The position numbers were made by a program, and so were the translations under genes. Shown here piece after piece: positions 1-5,083 of a stretch of 5,603 nucleotides of DNA; within the stretch, counting starts at the first letter, position 1; every line of letters starts with the position of its first letter. The stretch is from Bacteriovorax sp. UBA1852 (GTDB taxonomy: Bacteria; Bdellovibrionota; Bacteriovoracia; Bacteriovoracales; Bacteriovoracaceae), in the NCBI GenBank assembly GCA_002338505.1, contig DDIK01000054.1, forward strand, positions 1 to 5,603, read 5' to 3'. The notes under the pieces are model-generated. The model saw nothing but the letters and a program-made list of their open reading frames with translations. It made no database searches and had not been told where the DNA came from.

Positions 1-654
1 TAAAAACATTCCAGGTTTTGGTTTTCGAAAAAGACTATCTTTTGCAAACTCTTTCACACCATCTCTATGATAGGGACAATGGTAGTGAGCAGTGATATCT
101 AATCCATTTTCTTTAAAGAAATCATTTATTCTGTTAACACAAGCTTGGTAATCCTCTTCTTTAAAGAGTCCACGGCCTATACCTGATTGATTGGTTGTAA
201 CTATTATCTTAAAACCTTTTTCTTCATAGTGCTTTGCTATTGGAATGATTTCTTGAATCAGTTGAAGTTCTTGAGGCTTATGTGGATAGTGTGTATTAAC
301 ATTTATAACTCCATCGCGATCTAGAAATAGAGCAGGTGTAAGAGGAGTCTTTTCTTGTGTTTTTAAAAAGTCAGGAAGTGCTATAAATTTAAAAGTACTT
401 AAGTCAGATGCCTTAATAAGCTCAATGTCGTTCTCGCTTGTGACATAGAAGACTTCTGCCATTTCATAGCCATCAAAGAAGTCACCTTTAACAAGTGTTT
501 GATCTTTAATTCTAAAATTACAAGGCTTTTCACTGAAGTGCATGAAGCAAATAGGGGTAGAGCTTTTCTTGTAGTATCTCTTTATGTATTCAAAAGTCGT
601 TGAATCTATCTCTTTTGGAGAGTAGACATGAGAAAACTCTTTCTTATTTGTCAT
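1..654 (-). CDS. gmhB: GmhB-like HAD phosphatase with N-terminal extension (3' end cut by window)
   Basis: The 218 visible codons read from an ATG at 654 to the left edge without a stop. Residues about 108-218 match the D,D-heptose 1,7-bisphosphate phosphatase branch of the HAD superfamily. HAD motif 1 is FLDRDGVIN (110-118, nucleophile Asp112, acid/base Asp114), motif 2 is TTNQSGIGRG (153-162), and RKPKPGM (210-216) carries the motif 3 lysine. In GmhB this enzyme removes the C7 phosphate of heptose bisphosphate on the way to ADP-heptose for LPS. Two things are odd. About 107 residues precede motif 1, whereas E. coli GmhB has only a few; I do not recognise that part. The zinc loop keeps Cys193, but the next ligand position is Tyr195 and the usual Cys-x-Cys before RKP is Ser-Leu-Phe (207-209). 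The start overlaps the upstream gene's end by 11 bases and lacks a strong Shine-Dalgarno, which suggests translational coupling. Family placement is firm; the exact substrate is uncertain (histidinol-phosphatase-like HADs are close relatives). Confidence 0.85.
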   Translation of the reverse strand, partial: MTNKKEFSHVYSPKEIDSTTFEYIKRYYKKSSTPICFMHFSEKPCNFRIKDQTLVKGDFFDGYEMAEVFYVTSENDIELIKASDLSTFKFIALPDFLKTQEKTPLTPALFLDRDGVINVNTHYPHKPQELQLIQEIIPIAKHYEEKGFKIIVTTNQSGIGRGLFKEEDYQACVNRINDFFKENGLDITAHYHCPYHRDGVKEFAKDSLFRKPKPGMFL

Positions 655-1804
655 TGTAGAATCTTTTAATTTGTCCGTAGATTGCTCCTGGTCTAAATGG
701 TTTCGTTATAATTCCTAAGAACTCACCATGCTTAGTTAGTTTCTTGACGGGAACAGATGATTCACTAGCAGTAAGAAAGAGTGTAGGAATACTTTCTTCT
801 AAGAGTTTATAAAAAACCTCTTCTCCTGAAGTATTTTTTAAAAAGTTATCGAGCAGTATAATATCAGGCTTACTTTCGTTTACTTTTTCTATTGCTGATT
901 CAAGATCATGTGCCAAAGAGAGTGTGACATGTGGGATTTTCTTCAGTGATAACTGCATAAGCTTTTGCATCTTCGGGTCATCTTCTACGTAAAGCACTCT
1001 CTTGGGGCCTATACCTTCATTTTGACTACCTGCTGACTTATCAAAAGTCTCACTTAAAGCTTGCTCAATGTGTGCGATAAAGTTTTCATCTTTAAAAACT
1101 ACCTTATTTGGACGAATGTCTTTTGGAAATCTCTCCAATACATTCTTACTTGCTGAGGTGATAAGAACTGGAATGTCAGCATTGATATTATTTGTCGCCT
1201 TTAGAGCAGATATCAAAGAGATGCCATCAAGTTGATTTAAGTTCATACTAGAGATCACTGCATCAAACTTTTGAGTAACAAGTCTATTAAAAGCAGTAAG
1301 TCCATTATTTGAAAGTGTGCAATGATAGCCCATTTGCTGGAGTGAGTTCTTCACAAGATTTCCCATTGTTGAAGTATTATCAACAACAAGAATATTTCCT
1401 TTATAGTTCTTTGCTGACTCCATATCAGAAATATGAATATTGCTGATTTCGTCTAAATACTGATTAAAGTGAACTTCTTCTTTAGCTTTTAATTTGCTTC
1501 CAATATCTTCTAGAATAGATACGAACTTTAAACATGATTCTCTATGCTCAGTATTTGAAAGGTTCTTTGATAATTTATTAACTAGAAAATCCTCGAAATG
1601 ATGTGATGTGAGACTAATTTGAGTAATTTCATGACTTGCAGCGCCTCCTTTAATGGAGTGAACAATTCGAAATATCTCCTTAAACTTCTCTGAGTCTAAT
1701 TCATTGTGACCTAAAATACTTTGAAGTTGTTCAATGAGGTCTTCAATATGAAGAAGGTACTCATCTTTTAATTCTTCAAACTCTTGATCATAGTCAATAC
1801 TCAT
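644..1804 (-). CDS. HPt - pseudo-receiver - receiver phosphorelay protein
   Basis: This 386-residue cytosolic protein has no signal peptide or membrane segment. Residues 1-110 form a helical HPt domain with the phosphorylatable His49 in HSIKGGA (49-55). Residues about 136-255 form a first receiver domain with the usual fold pattern (ILVVDN at 138-143, ITSAS at 215-219, Lys238). However, the phospho-acceptor position is Ser186 and the acidic pair is reduced to Asp142, so it is probably not phosphorylated. Residues about 268-386 form a second receiver with an intact acidic cluster (Glu274-Asp275-Asp276), phospho-acceptor Asp319, Thr345 and Lys368-Pro369. No DNA-binding, GGDEF or other output domain and no kinase domain is present. 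It therefore probably relays phosphate between a kinase elsewhere and a partner, or works by protein contact. ATG at 1804 has AAGG at 1814-1811. It is first in a two-gene unit with the GmhB-like gene, a link whose meaning is unclear. Confidence 0.9.
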   Translation of the reverse strand: MSIDYDQEFEELKDEYLLHIEDLIEQLQSILGHNELDSEKFKEIFRIVHSIKGGAASHEITQISLTSHHFEDFLVNKLSKNLSNTEHRESCLKFVSILEDIGSKLKAKEEVHFNQYLDEISNIHISDMESAKNYKGNILVVDNTSTMGNLVKNSLQQMGYHCTLSNNGLTAFNRLVTQKFDAVISSMNLNQLDGISLISALKATNNINADIPVLITSASKNVLERFPKDIRPNKVVFKDENFIAHIEQALSETFDKSAGSQNEGIGPKRVLYVEDDPKMQKLMQLSLKKIPHVTLSLAHDLESAIEKVNESKPDIILLDNFLKNTSGEEVFYKLLEESIPTLFLTASESSVPVKKLTKHGEFLGIITKPFRPGAIYGQIKRFYNDK

Positions 1805-1822
1805 TATATGCCTTTTTTATTT

Positions 1823-1851
1823 ATTATAAACCCTTATCGTCAATTTGATAA
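1823..1851 (-). promoter_or_regulatory. Candidate sigma-70 promoter for the HPt-REC-REC gene
   Basis: On the minus strand a perfect TATAAT lies at 1828-1823. A TTATCA (four of six matches to TTGACA) lies 17 bases upstream at 1851-1846. The predicted transcript start, near 1816, would fall almost on the Shine-Dalgarno, leaving a very short leader. That weakens the call, since AT-rich DNA makes such boxes by chance. Confidence 0.35.
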
Positions 1852-1899
1852 AATATATTACCAACTATCTGATATTACGCTCTTTGTGACTATGTTATT

Positions 1900-1909
1900 T
1901 TTCTAGAAA
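1900..1909. promoter_or_regulatory. Perfect 10-base palindrome upstream of the MerC-domain gene
   Basis: TTTCTAGAAA is a perfect palindrome about 60 bases before the chosen start of the MerC-domain gene, in the divergent gap 1805-1967. It could be an operator half or core, but it is short and AT-rich, and I recognise no regulator's consensus in it. Nothing else convincing was seen in this 163-base gap apart from the minus-strand promoter candidate. Confidence 0.2.
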
Positions 1910-1958
1910 TATTCAATTTACTTGCTTTTCTATGGTGATGGTAATACTTATAGCCATT

Positions 1959-1963
1959 AGAGG
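1959..1963 (+). promoter_or_regulatory. Ribosome binding site that sets the MerC-domain start
   Basis: AGAGG lies four bases before ATG 1968. The in-frame ATG at 1932 has no purine-rich element upstream, and the one at 1983 is too far from AGAGG. This selects 1968 as the start. Confidence 0.6.
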
Positions 1964-1967
1964 TTTT

Positions 1968-2381
1968 ATGGAAAATTCAAATATGACAAATGATGATCTA
2001 AATTCTGACAAAGTAGGTATCCTGTTATCGGCACTATGTTGTATTCACTGCATGGCGATTCCTTTTGCGATGCTACTCGCTCCGGGGCTTTCTAGTGTAA
2101 TTGATCACCATGCTGTTCATCTTGTAGGCTTTACGATAATCGTTCCATTAGGACTTTATGCATTCATATCTAAACTTAAAGTACATGCCAATAAAAAGCC
2201 TCTCTATATTGGGCTGTTTGGAATGCTCCTCTTAGTTGCCTCTATGCTCTCTCATGATCTATTAGGTCATGGAACTGCAGAAGTTCTTGAGATTAGCTTT
2301 TCTATAATCGGTGGTATGGCACTGGTTAGTGCTCACATTCTCAATATTCGACTATGCAAGTGTTCGAGTTGTGAGCATTAG
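1968..2381 (+). CDS. MerC-domain small inner-membrane protein
   Basis: This 137-residue protein is predicted to have four membrane segments (roughly residues 15-40, 48-68, 78-97 and 107-125). It carries the MerC-family cysteine signature CCIHC at 24-28 inside the first segment, and a Cys-rich tail (Cys130, Cys132, Cys135) ending in EH. MerC of mercury-resistance operons carries Hg(II) across the inner membrane via paired cysteines. However, many chromosomal MerC-domain proteins sit outside mer operons and have no proven substrate. No merA, merT, merP or merR is present here, so mercury transport should not be assumed; transport or binding of another soft metal is possible. Start 1968 is preferred over ATG 1932 because of AGAGG at 1959-1963. 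The extra 12 hydrophobic residues of the longer form are not needed for the domain. The stop interlocks with that of the convergent TatD-family gene. Confidence 0.8.
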   Translation: MENSNMTNDDLNSDKVGILLSALCCIHCMAIPFAMLLAPGLSSVIDHHAVHLVGFTIIVPLGLYAFISKLKVHANKKPLYIGLFGMLLLVASMLSHDLLGHGTAEVLEISFSIIGGMALVSAHILNIRLCKCSSCEH

Positions 2382-3067
2382 GCCATAAAAACTTTTGCAA
2401 AACTTTCTTTAACTATTTTTTTTAAGTCTTCTGGCTCAACTTTTGCGTCAACACAAAATTTCTTATAAACCTCATGAATCCCTATCTCCATTTCATCGGT
2501 TTCAAAGAAGATATTTTCTGGTCTTATACTTGTGATACTCTTGTTAACTTTTGAGTTTTCTCTTTCATAGTAGTTCCTTCCAAGGCTTATAAATATATTT
2601 TTTTGCTTAATTGAATGGATAAAATCTCTGCTTTGGTTGAAGTCGTGAATGATCCAGGACTGCTGAGGCGAATACTTCTTATGAGCTTCTAATAGGTCGC
2701 TATAGGCCTTGACACAATGGATAATGAGAGGCTTTTTGAGCTGTTCACTTAATTCTATATGTTTATGAAATGATGAGAGTTGTTTTTTTAGGGGTTGGTG
2801 AAGTTTCGTGCGATCGAGCCCGGTTTCACCTATGGCAAGGCAGTTTCTTTCATGGACAAGGCCCTGAGGGGAAAAGAGCTCATTATCATACTGATCGAGA
2901 TACCATGGGTGGTGAGCATAGCTAAAGAAGTCAACTTTTTGATTTGTCTTAATAAAGTCGGCTTTAAATGTGAAGTTTCGTATGCTCAAGATATGCTCAG
3001 GGCCCTTAACACAGCTCCGTGAAAGAATGTCTATAAAGTCTATATTTTTTAAAAGATCTCTTGTCAT
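2378..3067 (-). CDS. TatD-family metal-dependent hydrolase homologue lacking the HxH motif
   Basis: This 229-residue protein is slightly shorter than typical TatD proteins (about 260). Family motifs are visible in order: HHPW (52-55, the GxHPW region), AIGETGLDR (78-86, with metal ligand Glu81), KPLIIHC (112-118, His117), IIHDFN (139-144, His141) and FFETD (187-191, Asp191). TatD proteins are TIM-barrel metal-dependent hydrolases, described as 3'-5' exonucleases or DNases acting on damaged DNA. The striking feature is the first strand. Relatives read like F-I-D-x-H-T-H, but here it is FIDILSRS (11-18), with Leu15 and Arg17 where the two metal-binding histidines belong. A one-metal or inactive protein is possible. 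No in-frame start upstream restores the motif, because a TAG lies five codons before ATG 3067. A four-codon frame (3078-3064) overlaps the start by ATGA and may be chance. The gene is monocistronic and convergent with the MerC-domain gene. Confidence 0.85.
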   Translation of the reverse strand: MTRDLLKNIDFIDILSRSCVKGPEHILSIRNFTFKADFIKTNQKVDFFSYAHHPWYLDQYDNELFSPQGLVHERNCLAIGETGLDRTKLHQPLKKQLSSFHKHIELSEQLKKPLIIHCVKAYSDLLEAHKKYSPQQSWIIHDFNQSRDFIHSIKQKNIFISLGRNYYERENSKVNKSITSIRPENIFFETDEMEIGIHEVYKKFCVDAKVEPEDLKKIVKESFAKVFMA

Positions 3068-3097
3068 ATGATGCTCATTCTAATACATTAGCAAACT

Positions 3098-3115
3098 GTT
3101 ATAAAGGTTATAAAG
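3098..3115. repeat. Tandem 9-base direct repeat in the tatD-like/rpsP divergent gap
   Basis: GTTATAAAG occurs twice back to back (3098-3106 and 3107-3115). Each copy contains TATAAA, a possible plus-strand -10 box for rpsP, but no good -35 lies 16-18 bases upstream. It may be a duplicated promoter element, an operator or chance in AT-rich DNA. The rest of the gap (3068-3176) shows no clear hairpin. Confidence 0.4.
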
Positions 3116-3176
3116 CTCTCATAGGTTGAGGGTTATTTTGATCCACTGTTTTTGTGAGATAAAGTAGGAGTTCTTA

Positions 3177-3425
3177 ATGTTAACAATTAGATTACAACGT
3201 GGTGGTAGAACACACATGCCAATTTACACTATCGTAGCAACTGATTCTAGAAATCCAAGAGACGGTAGATTTAATGAGAAATTAGGTCAGTACAACCCAC
3301 ACTTGGAAAATGAAAATCTTATAAATGTTCAAAATGATAGAATCAAAGAACTACTTGACGGTGGTGCGACGATTTCTGATACAGTTAGAACTCTATTAAA
3401 GAAGAATAAAGTTACTCTACACTAA
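3177..3425 (+). CDS. rpsP: 30S ribosomal protein S16
   Basis: The 82-residue product has the usual S16 length and signature. It opens MLTIRLQRGG (1-10) and continues with IVATDSRNPRDGRF (19-32), then LGQYNPH (36-42) and the C-terminal GGATISDTV region (62-70). S16 binds 16S rRNA in the body of the small subunit and is needed for 30S assembly. ATG 3177 has GGAG at 3167-3170, six bases away, which is a good site. It is followed after 60 bases by khpA, the conserved neighbour in many bacteria. A weak hairpin (CTTAT 3431-3435 pairing with ATAAG 3441-3445) lies in that gap but looks too weak to terminate. Confidence 0.97.
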   Translation: MLTIRLQRGGRTHMPIYTIVATDSRNPRDGRFNEKLGQYNPHLENENLINVQNDRIKELLDGGATISDTVRTLLKKNKVTLH

Positions 3426-3485
3426 GAATCCTTATTTATTATAAGTATTTAGTTTTATTAAGACTATCCAAATAGGAAGTGGTAA

Positions 3486-3725
3486 ATGAGTGAATTAAAA
3501 GATTTAATAGAGCACATAAGTAAAGCTCTCGTAGATATGCCTGAAAAGGTAGAAGTGAGAGAGGTTGTTGGTGAGCAGACTACTGTTATAGAAGTTGATG
3601 TTGATGAGTCAGATCGTGGTAAAGTCATTGGTAGAGATGGCAAAACAGCGAAGGCAATTCGAACTATTCTTAACGCTGCTTCAACTAAGTTAAAGAAGAG
3701 ATCAGTTCTTCAAATTATTGAATAG
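3486..3725 (+). CDS. khpA: KhpA-type KH-domain RNA-binding protein
   Basis: This 79-residue single KH domain protein has the RNA-gripping GxxG loop as GRDG (49-52) within the conserved block GKVIGRDGKTAKAIRTIL (45-62). KhpA (YlqC) proteins bind RNA, usually partnered with KhpB/Jag, and affect cell division, cell size or translation in the Gram-positive species where they were studied; the partner is not in this window. The start has AGGA at 3474-3477, eight bases upstream. The position directly after rpsP is typical. What is atypical is what comes next: instead of rimM, trmD and rplS, the unit ends at an intrinsic terminator. Confidence 0.93.
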   Translation: MSELKDLIEHISKALVDMPEKVEVREVVGEQTTVIEVDVDESDRGKVIGRDGKTAKAIRTILNAASTKLKKRSVLQIIE

Positions 3726-3778
3726 ATCTTTCTTTTTCAATCTAAATTATTGATACATGTTAAATATGTTCATAACTT

Positions 3779-3805
3779 AAAGCCCTCAATAAGAGGGCTT
3801 TTTTT
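3779..3805 (+). terminator. Intrinsic terminator of the rpsP-khpA unit
   Basis: The stem AAAGCCCTC (3779-3787) pairs perfectly with GAGGGCTTT (3793-3801) across an AATAA loop. A run of seven T follows from 3799. It lies 54 bases after the khpA stop and is the clearest terminator in the window. Confidence 0.92.
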
Positions 3806-3836
3806 ATGTTAAGAAATCTTTACTTTTGCGATATTG

Positions 3837-3867
3837 TTTACAATCCGATCATATGAGAACCTACAAT
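3837..3867 (+). promoter_or_regulatory. Candidate promoter for the single-domain response regulator
   Basis: TTTACA (3837-3842) and TACAAT (3862-3867) each match five of six consensus bases, but the 19-base spacing is longer than ideal. The position, downstream of the terminator and 26 bases before the start codon, is sensible. A second TACAAT at 3839-3844 lacks a good -35. The -35 box overlaps the inverted repeat ATTGT-TT-ACAAT (3833-3844), which could serve as an operator. Confidence 0.35.
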
Positions 3868-3893
3868 GAGTAGTTATTGAACCTTGAGGTAAT

Positions 3894-4277
3894 ATGGCAT
3901 CTTATAAAGTTTTGATTGTTGACGACGAGGCAGATATTATTGAAATCTCGAAGGATGTCTTTGATTCTGAAGGGCATCAGGCTGTTGTTGCTACATGCGC
4001 AGTAGATGCATTAGAAATCTTGGCCAAAGATCCAGCATTTGATATCATCATTTCTGACTCAAATATGCCTAATCTCACAGGCGTTGAGTTCTTTTATAAA
4101 GTCAAAGAAATGTTTGCCGGAGATCATCCGAATTTCTTCTTATCGACTGGAGACTTTTCACTAAAGAGAGATGAGCTAATCGCCCAAGGGATGAGCGGGG
4201 TTATTTTAAAGCCATATGATGTTGATAATCTTGTAGACTACATAATCAAGAACCATACGAGGCTCGAGGCCGCTTAG
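3894..4277 (+). CDS. Single-domain (stand-alone receiver) response regulator
   Basis: The 127 residues are almost entirely one receiver domain of the CheY/Spo0F architecture. Visible landmarks are the acidic pocket Asp10-Asp11-Glu12, phospho-acceptor Asp55 in IISDSNMP (52-59), the switch Thr85 in LSTGD (83-87), and Lys106-Pro107 with Tyr108 at the aromatic switch region. All catalytic residues are intact, so phosphorylation by a histidine kinase or HPt protein is expected. There is no output domain, so it acts by protein-protein contact or as a phosphorelay intermediate. The partner is unknown. The HPt-REC-REC protein 2 kb away could in principle donate phosphate, but nothing in the sequence links them. 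ATG 3894 follows GAGG (3886-3889). The gene stands alone between the khpA terminator and the convergent tatA. Confidence 0.93.
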   Translation: MASYKVLIVDDEADIIEISKDVFDSEGHQAVVATCAVDALEILAKDPAFDIIISDSNMPNLTGVEFFYKVKEMFAGDHPNFFLSTGDFSLKRDELIAQGMSGVILKPYDVDNLVDYIIKNHTRLEAA

Positions 4278-4471
4278 TCTTTTGTTGTTTTGTCTTCTTT
4301 TAATTTTACCGATTCTTCACTTTCGCCGAGGTCTTCTTCTTTGAGCCCTTTTTTGAAGTTTTGCAAAGATTGGCCCATTGAGCGGCCTAATTCAGGAAGT
4401 TTCTTGCCACCAAAGAGCAGGATAACAATTGCTAGTAATATGAGTCCTTCACCAATTCCGAGTCCAAACAT
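4274..4471 (-). CDS. tatA: Twin-arginine translocase subunit TatA/TatE
   Basis: This 65-residue protein has classical TatA layout. It has a short N-terminus with a polar residue (Glu8) at the membrane edge, a single membrane helix (about 6-20), the FGG hinge (20-22), KKLPELGR leading into an amphipathic helix (about 24-44), and a charged, Lys/Glu-rich tail (45-65). TatA oligomerises in the inner membrane to let folded proteins with twin-arginine signals cross, working with TatC (and TatB in many proteobacteria). Neither tatB nor tatC is in the window, so this is a detached tatA. TatE-like paralogue status cannot be excluded. It follows queF by eight bases, and its Shine-Dalgarno overlaps the queF stop. 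Its own stop interlocks with that of the convergent response regulator. Confidence 0.93.
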   Translation of the reverse strand: MFGLGIGEGLILLAIVILLFGGKKLPELGRSMGQSLQNFKKGLKEEDLGESEESVKLKEDKTTKD

Positions 4472-4477
4472 AAGTCG

Positions 4478-4481
4478 TCCT
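4478..4481 (-). promoter_or_regulatory. tatA ribosome binding site overlapping the queF stop codon
   Basis: On the minus strand AGGA (4481-4478) lies six bases before the tatA ATG. Its first two bases are the last two of the queF TAG stop (4482-4480). A ribosome ending queF would sit on the tatA start site, which predicts translational coupling. Confidence 0.65.
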
Positions 4482-5010
4482 AATAAATCTTAGATAAATC
4501 CATTGAATACTTCCCTGGAGAGTAGTTCATGAATCGATGATCTTTAATCATCTGATATTTCTTCACTCTTTTAGCATAGGATGCATATGGATATATGGCA
4601 ATACCTCCACGAGGGGTAAATTCTCCTACGACCTCAATAAATTTAGGCTTCATAAGGAAAACGAGGTCATTGCAAATTTTTTGAATACAGTCCTCATGAA
4701 AGTCCCCGTGGTTTCTAAAGCTGAATAAATAGAGCTTTAATGACTTTGACTCAACCATCTTCTTATCTGCGATATAGTTTATGTAAATTCGCGCAAAATC
4801 AGGTTGTGATGTCTTAGGACACAAGCTTGTAAACTCAGTACAGACGAAAGTCGTCCAGGCATCGCTTCCTGGATTTTTATTATCAAATGCTTCAAGACTT
4901 TGGGGTGAGTAAGAACTAGGGTAGTTCGTTTCTGCTTCTCCTAACTTGAAAGATTTTAATTCTTTAGATCTCGTATTTGTCTTAGTTTTGCTCTTCTTTT
5001 TAGTCGCCAT
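4480..5010 (-). CDS. queF: NADPH-dependent 7-cyano-7-deazaguanine reductase (preQ0 reductase)
   Basis: This 176-residue cytosolic enzyme of the short, unimodular (YkvM-type) QueF class reduces the nitrile of preQ0 to the amine of preQ1 with two NADPH, a step in queuosine tRNA modification. Visible landmarks are the nucleophile Cys64 in TSLCPKT (61-67), Asp71 in QPDFA (69-73), the QueF signature ESKSLKLY (87-94), FRNHGDFHED (98-107) with His105 and Glu106 at the substrate site, and FTPRGGIAI (131-139). The first 20 residues are rich in lysine and absent from the conserved core. The start at 5010 has only a modest purine-rich site (GAGAAG). No other queuosine gene is nearby, and I see no preQ1 riboswitch in the 73-base leader region. 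tatA follows directly, so the two are probably co-transcribed. Confidence 0.96.
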   Translation of the reverse strand: MATKKKSKTKTNTRSKELKSFKLGEAETNYPSSYSPQSLEAFDNKNPGSDAWTTFVCTEFTSLCPKTSQPDFARIYINYIADKKMVESKSLKLYLFSFRNHGDFHEDCIQKICNDLVFLMKPKFIEVVGEFTPRGGIAIYPYASYAKRVKKYQMIKDHRFMNYSPGKYSMDLSKIY

Positions 5011-5034
5011 TTCACTTCTCTTACGTTTTCAAAC

Positions 5035-5040
5035 AGTATA
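5035..5040 (-). promoter_or_regulatory. Possible -10 box for queF-tatA
   Basis: TATACT (minus strand, 5040-5035) matches five of six bases of the -10 consensus and lies 24 bases before the queF start. The -35 region at 17-18 bases is poor (TAATAA), so this is only a candidate. I could not place a convincing hemH promoter in the same 73-base divergent gap (5011-5083). Confidence 0.25.
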
Positions 5041-5083
5041 TATGTTGTTAAATTAGATTATTAATATCACAAGGTACACAAAA

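Noticed and set aside
1837..1842. TTGACG as the -35 box for the HPt-REC-REC gene
   Set aside because: It is a good -35 match but lies only nine bases from the TATAAT, far too close for a sigma-70 promoter.
1932..1967. Longer N-terminus for the MerC-domain protein from ATG 1932
   Set aside because: There is no Shine-Dalgarno before 1932, while AGAGG sits just before ATG 1968; the MerC domain is complete without the extra 12 residues.
2795..3022. Open plus-strand frame of 75 codons
   Set aside because: It lies wholly antisense to the well-supported TatD-family gene, has no recognisable motif and no convincing ribosome site.
3064..3078. Four-codon leader frame overlapping the tatD-like start by ATGA
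   Set aside because: It is too short to separate from chance, and no regulatory codons or attenuator structure accompany it.
3431..3445. Terminator or attenuator between rpsP and khpA
   Set aside because: The CTTAT/ATAAG stem has only five pairs, four of them A-T, and no uninterrupted T run follows; it is too weak to call.
4290..4493. Open plus-strand frame of 67 codons, Ser/Pro-rich
   Set aside because: It is the antisense shadow of tatA; its Ser/Pro-rich composition is what the complement of a charged, Lys/Glu-rich protein produces.
4537..4728. Open plus-strand frame of 63 codons
   Set aside because: It is antisense to the conserved C-terminal half of queF and shows no family resemblance.
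5011..5083. preQ1 riboswitch upstream of queF
   Set aside because: I looked for the short hairpin plus A-rich tail of the known preQ1 classes on the minus strand and saw no G/C-bearing stem or matching core in this AT-rich leader.
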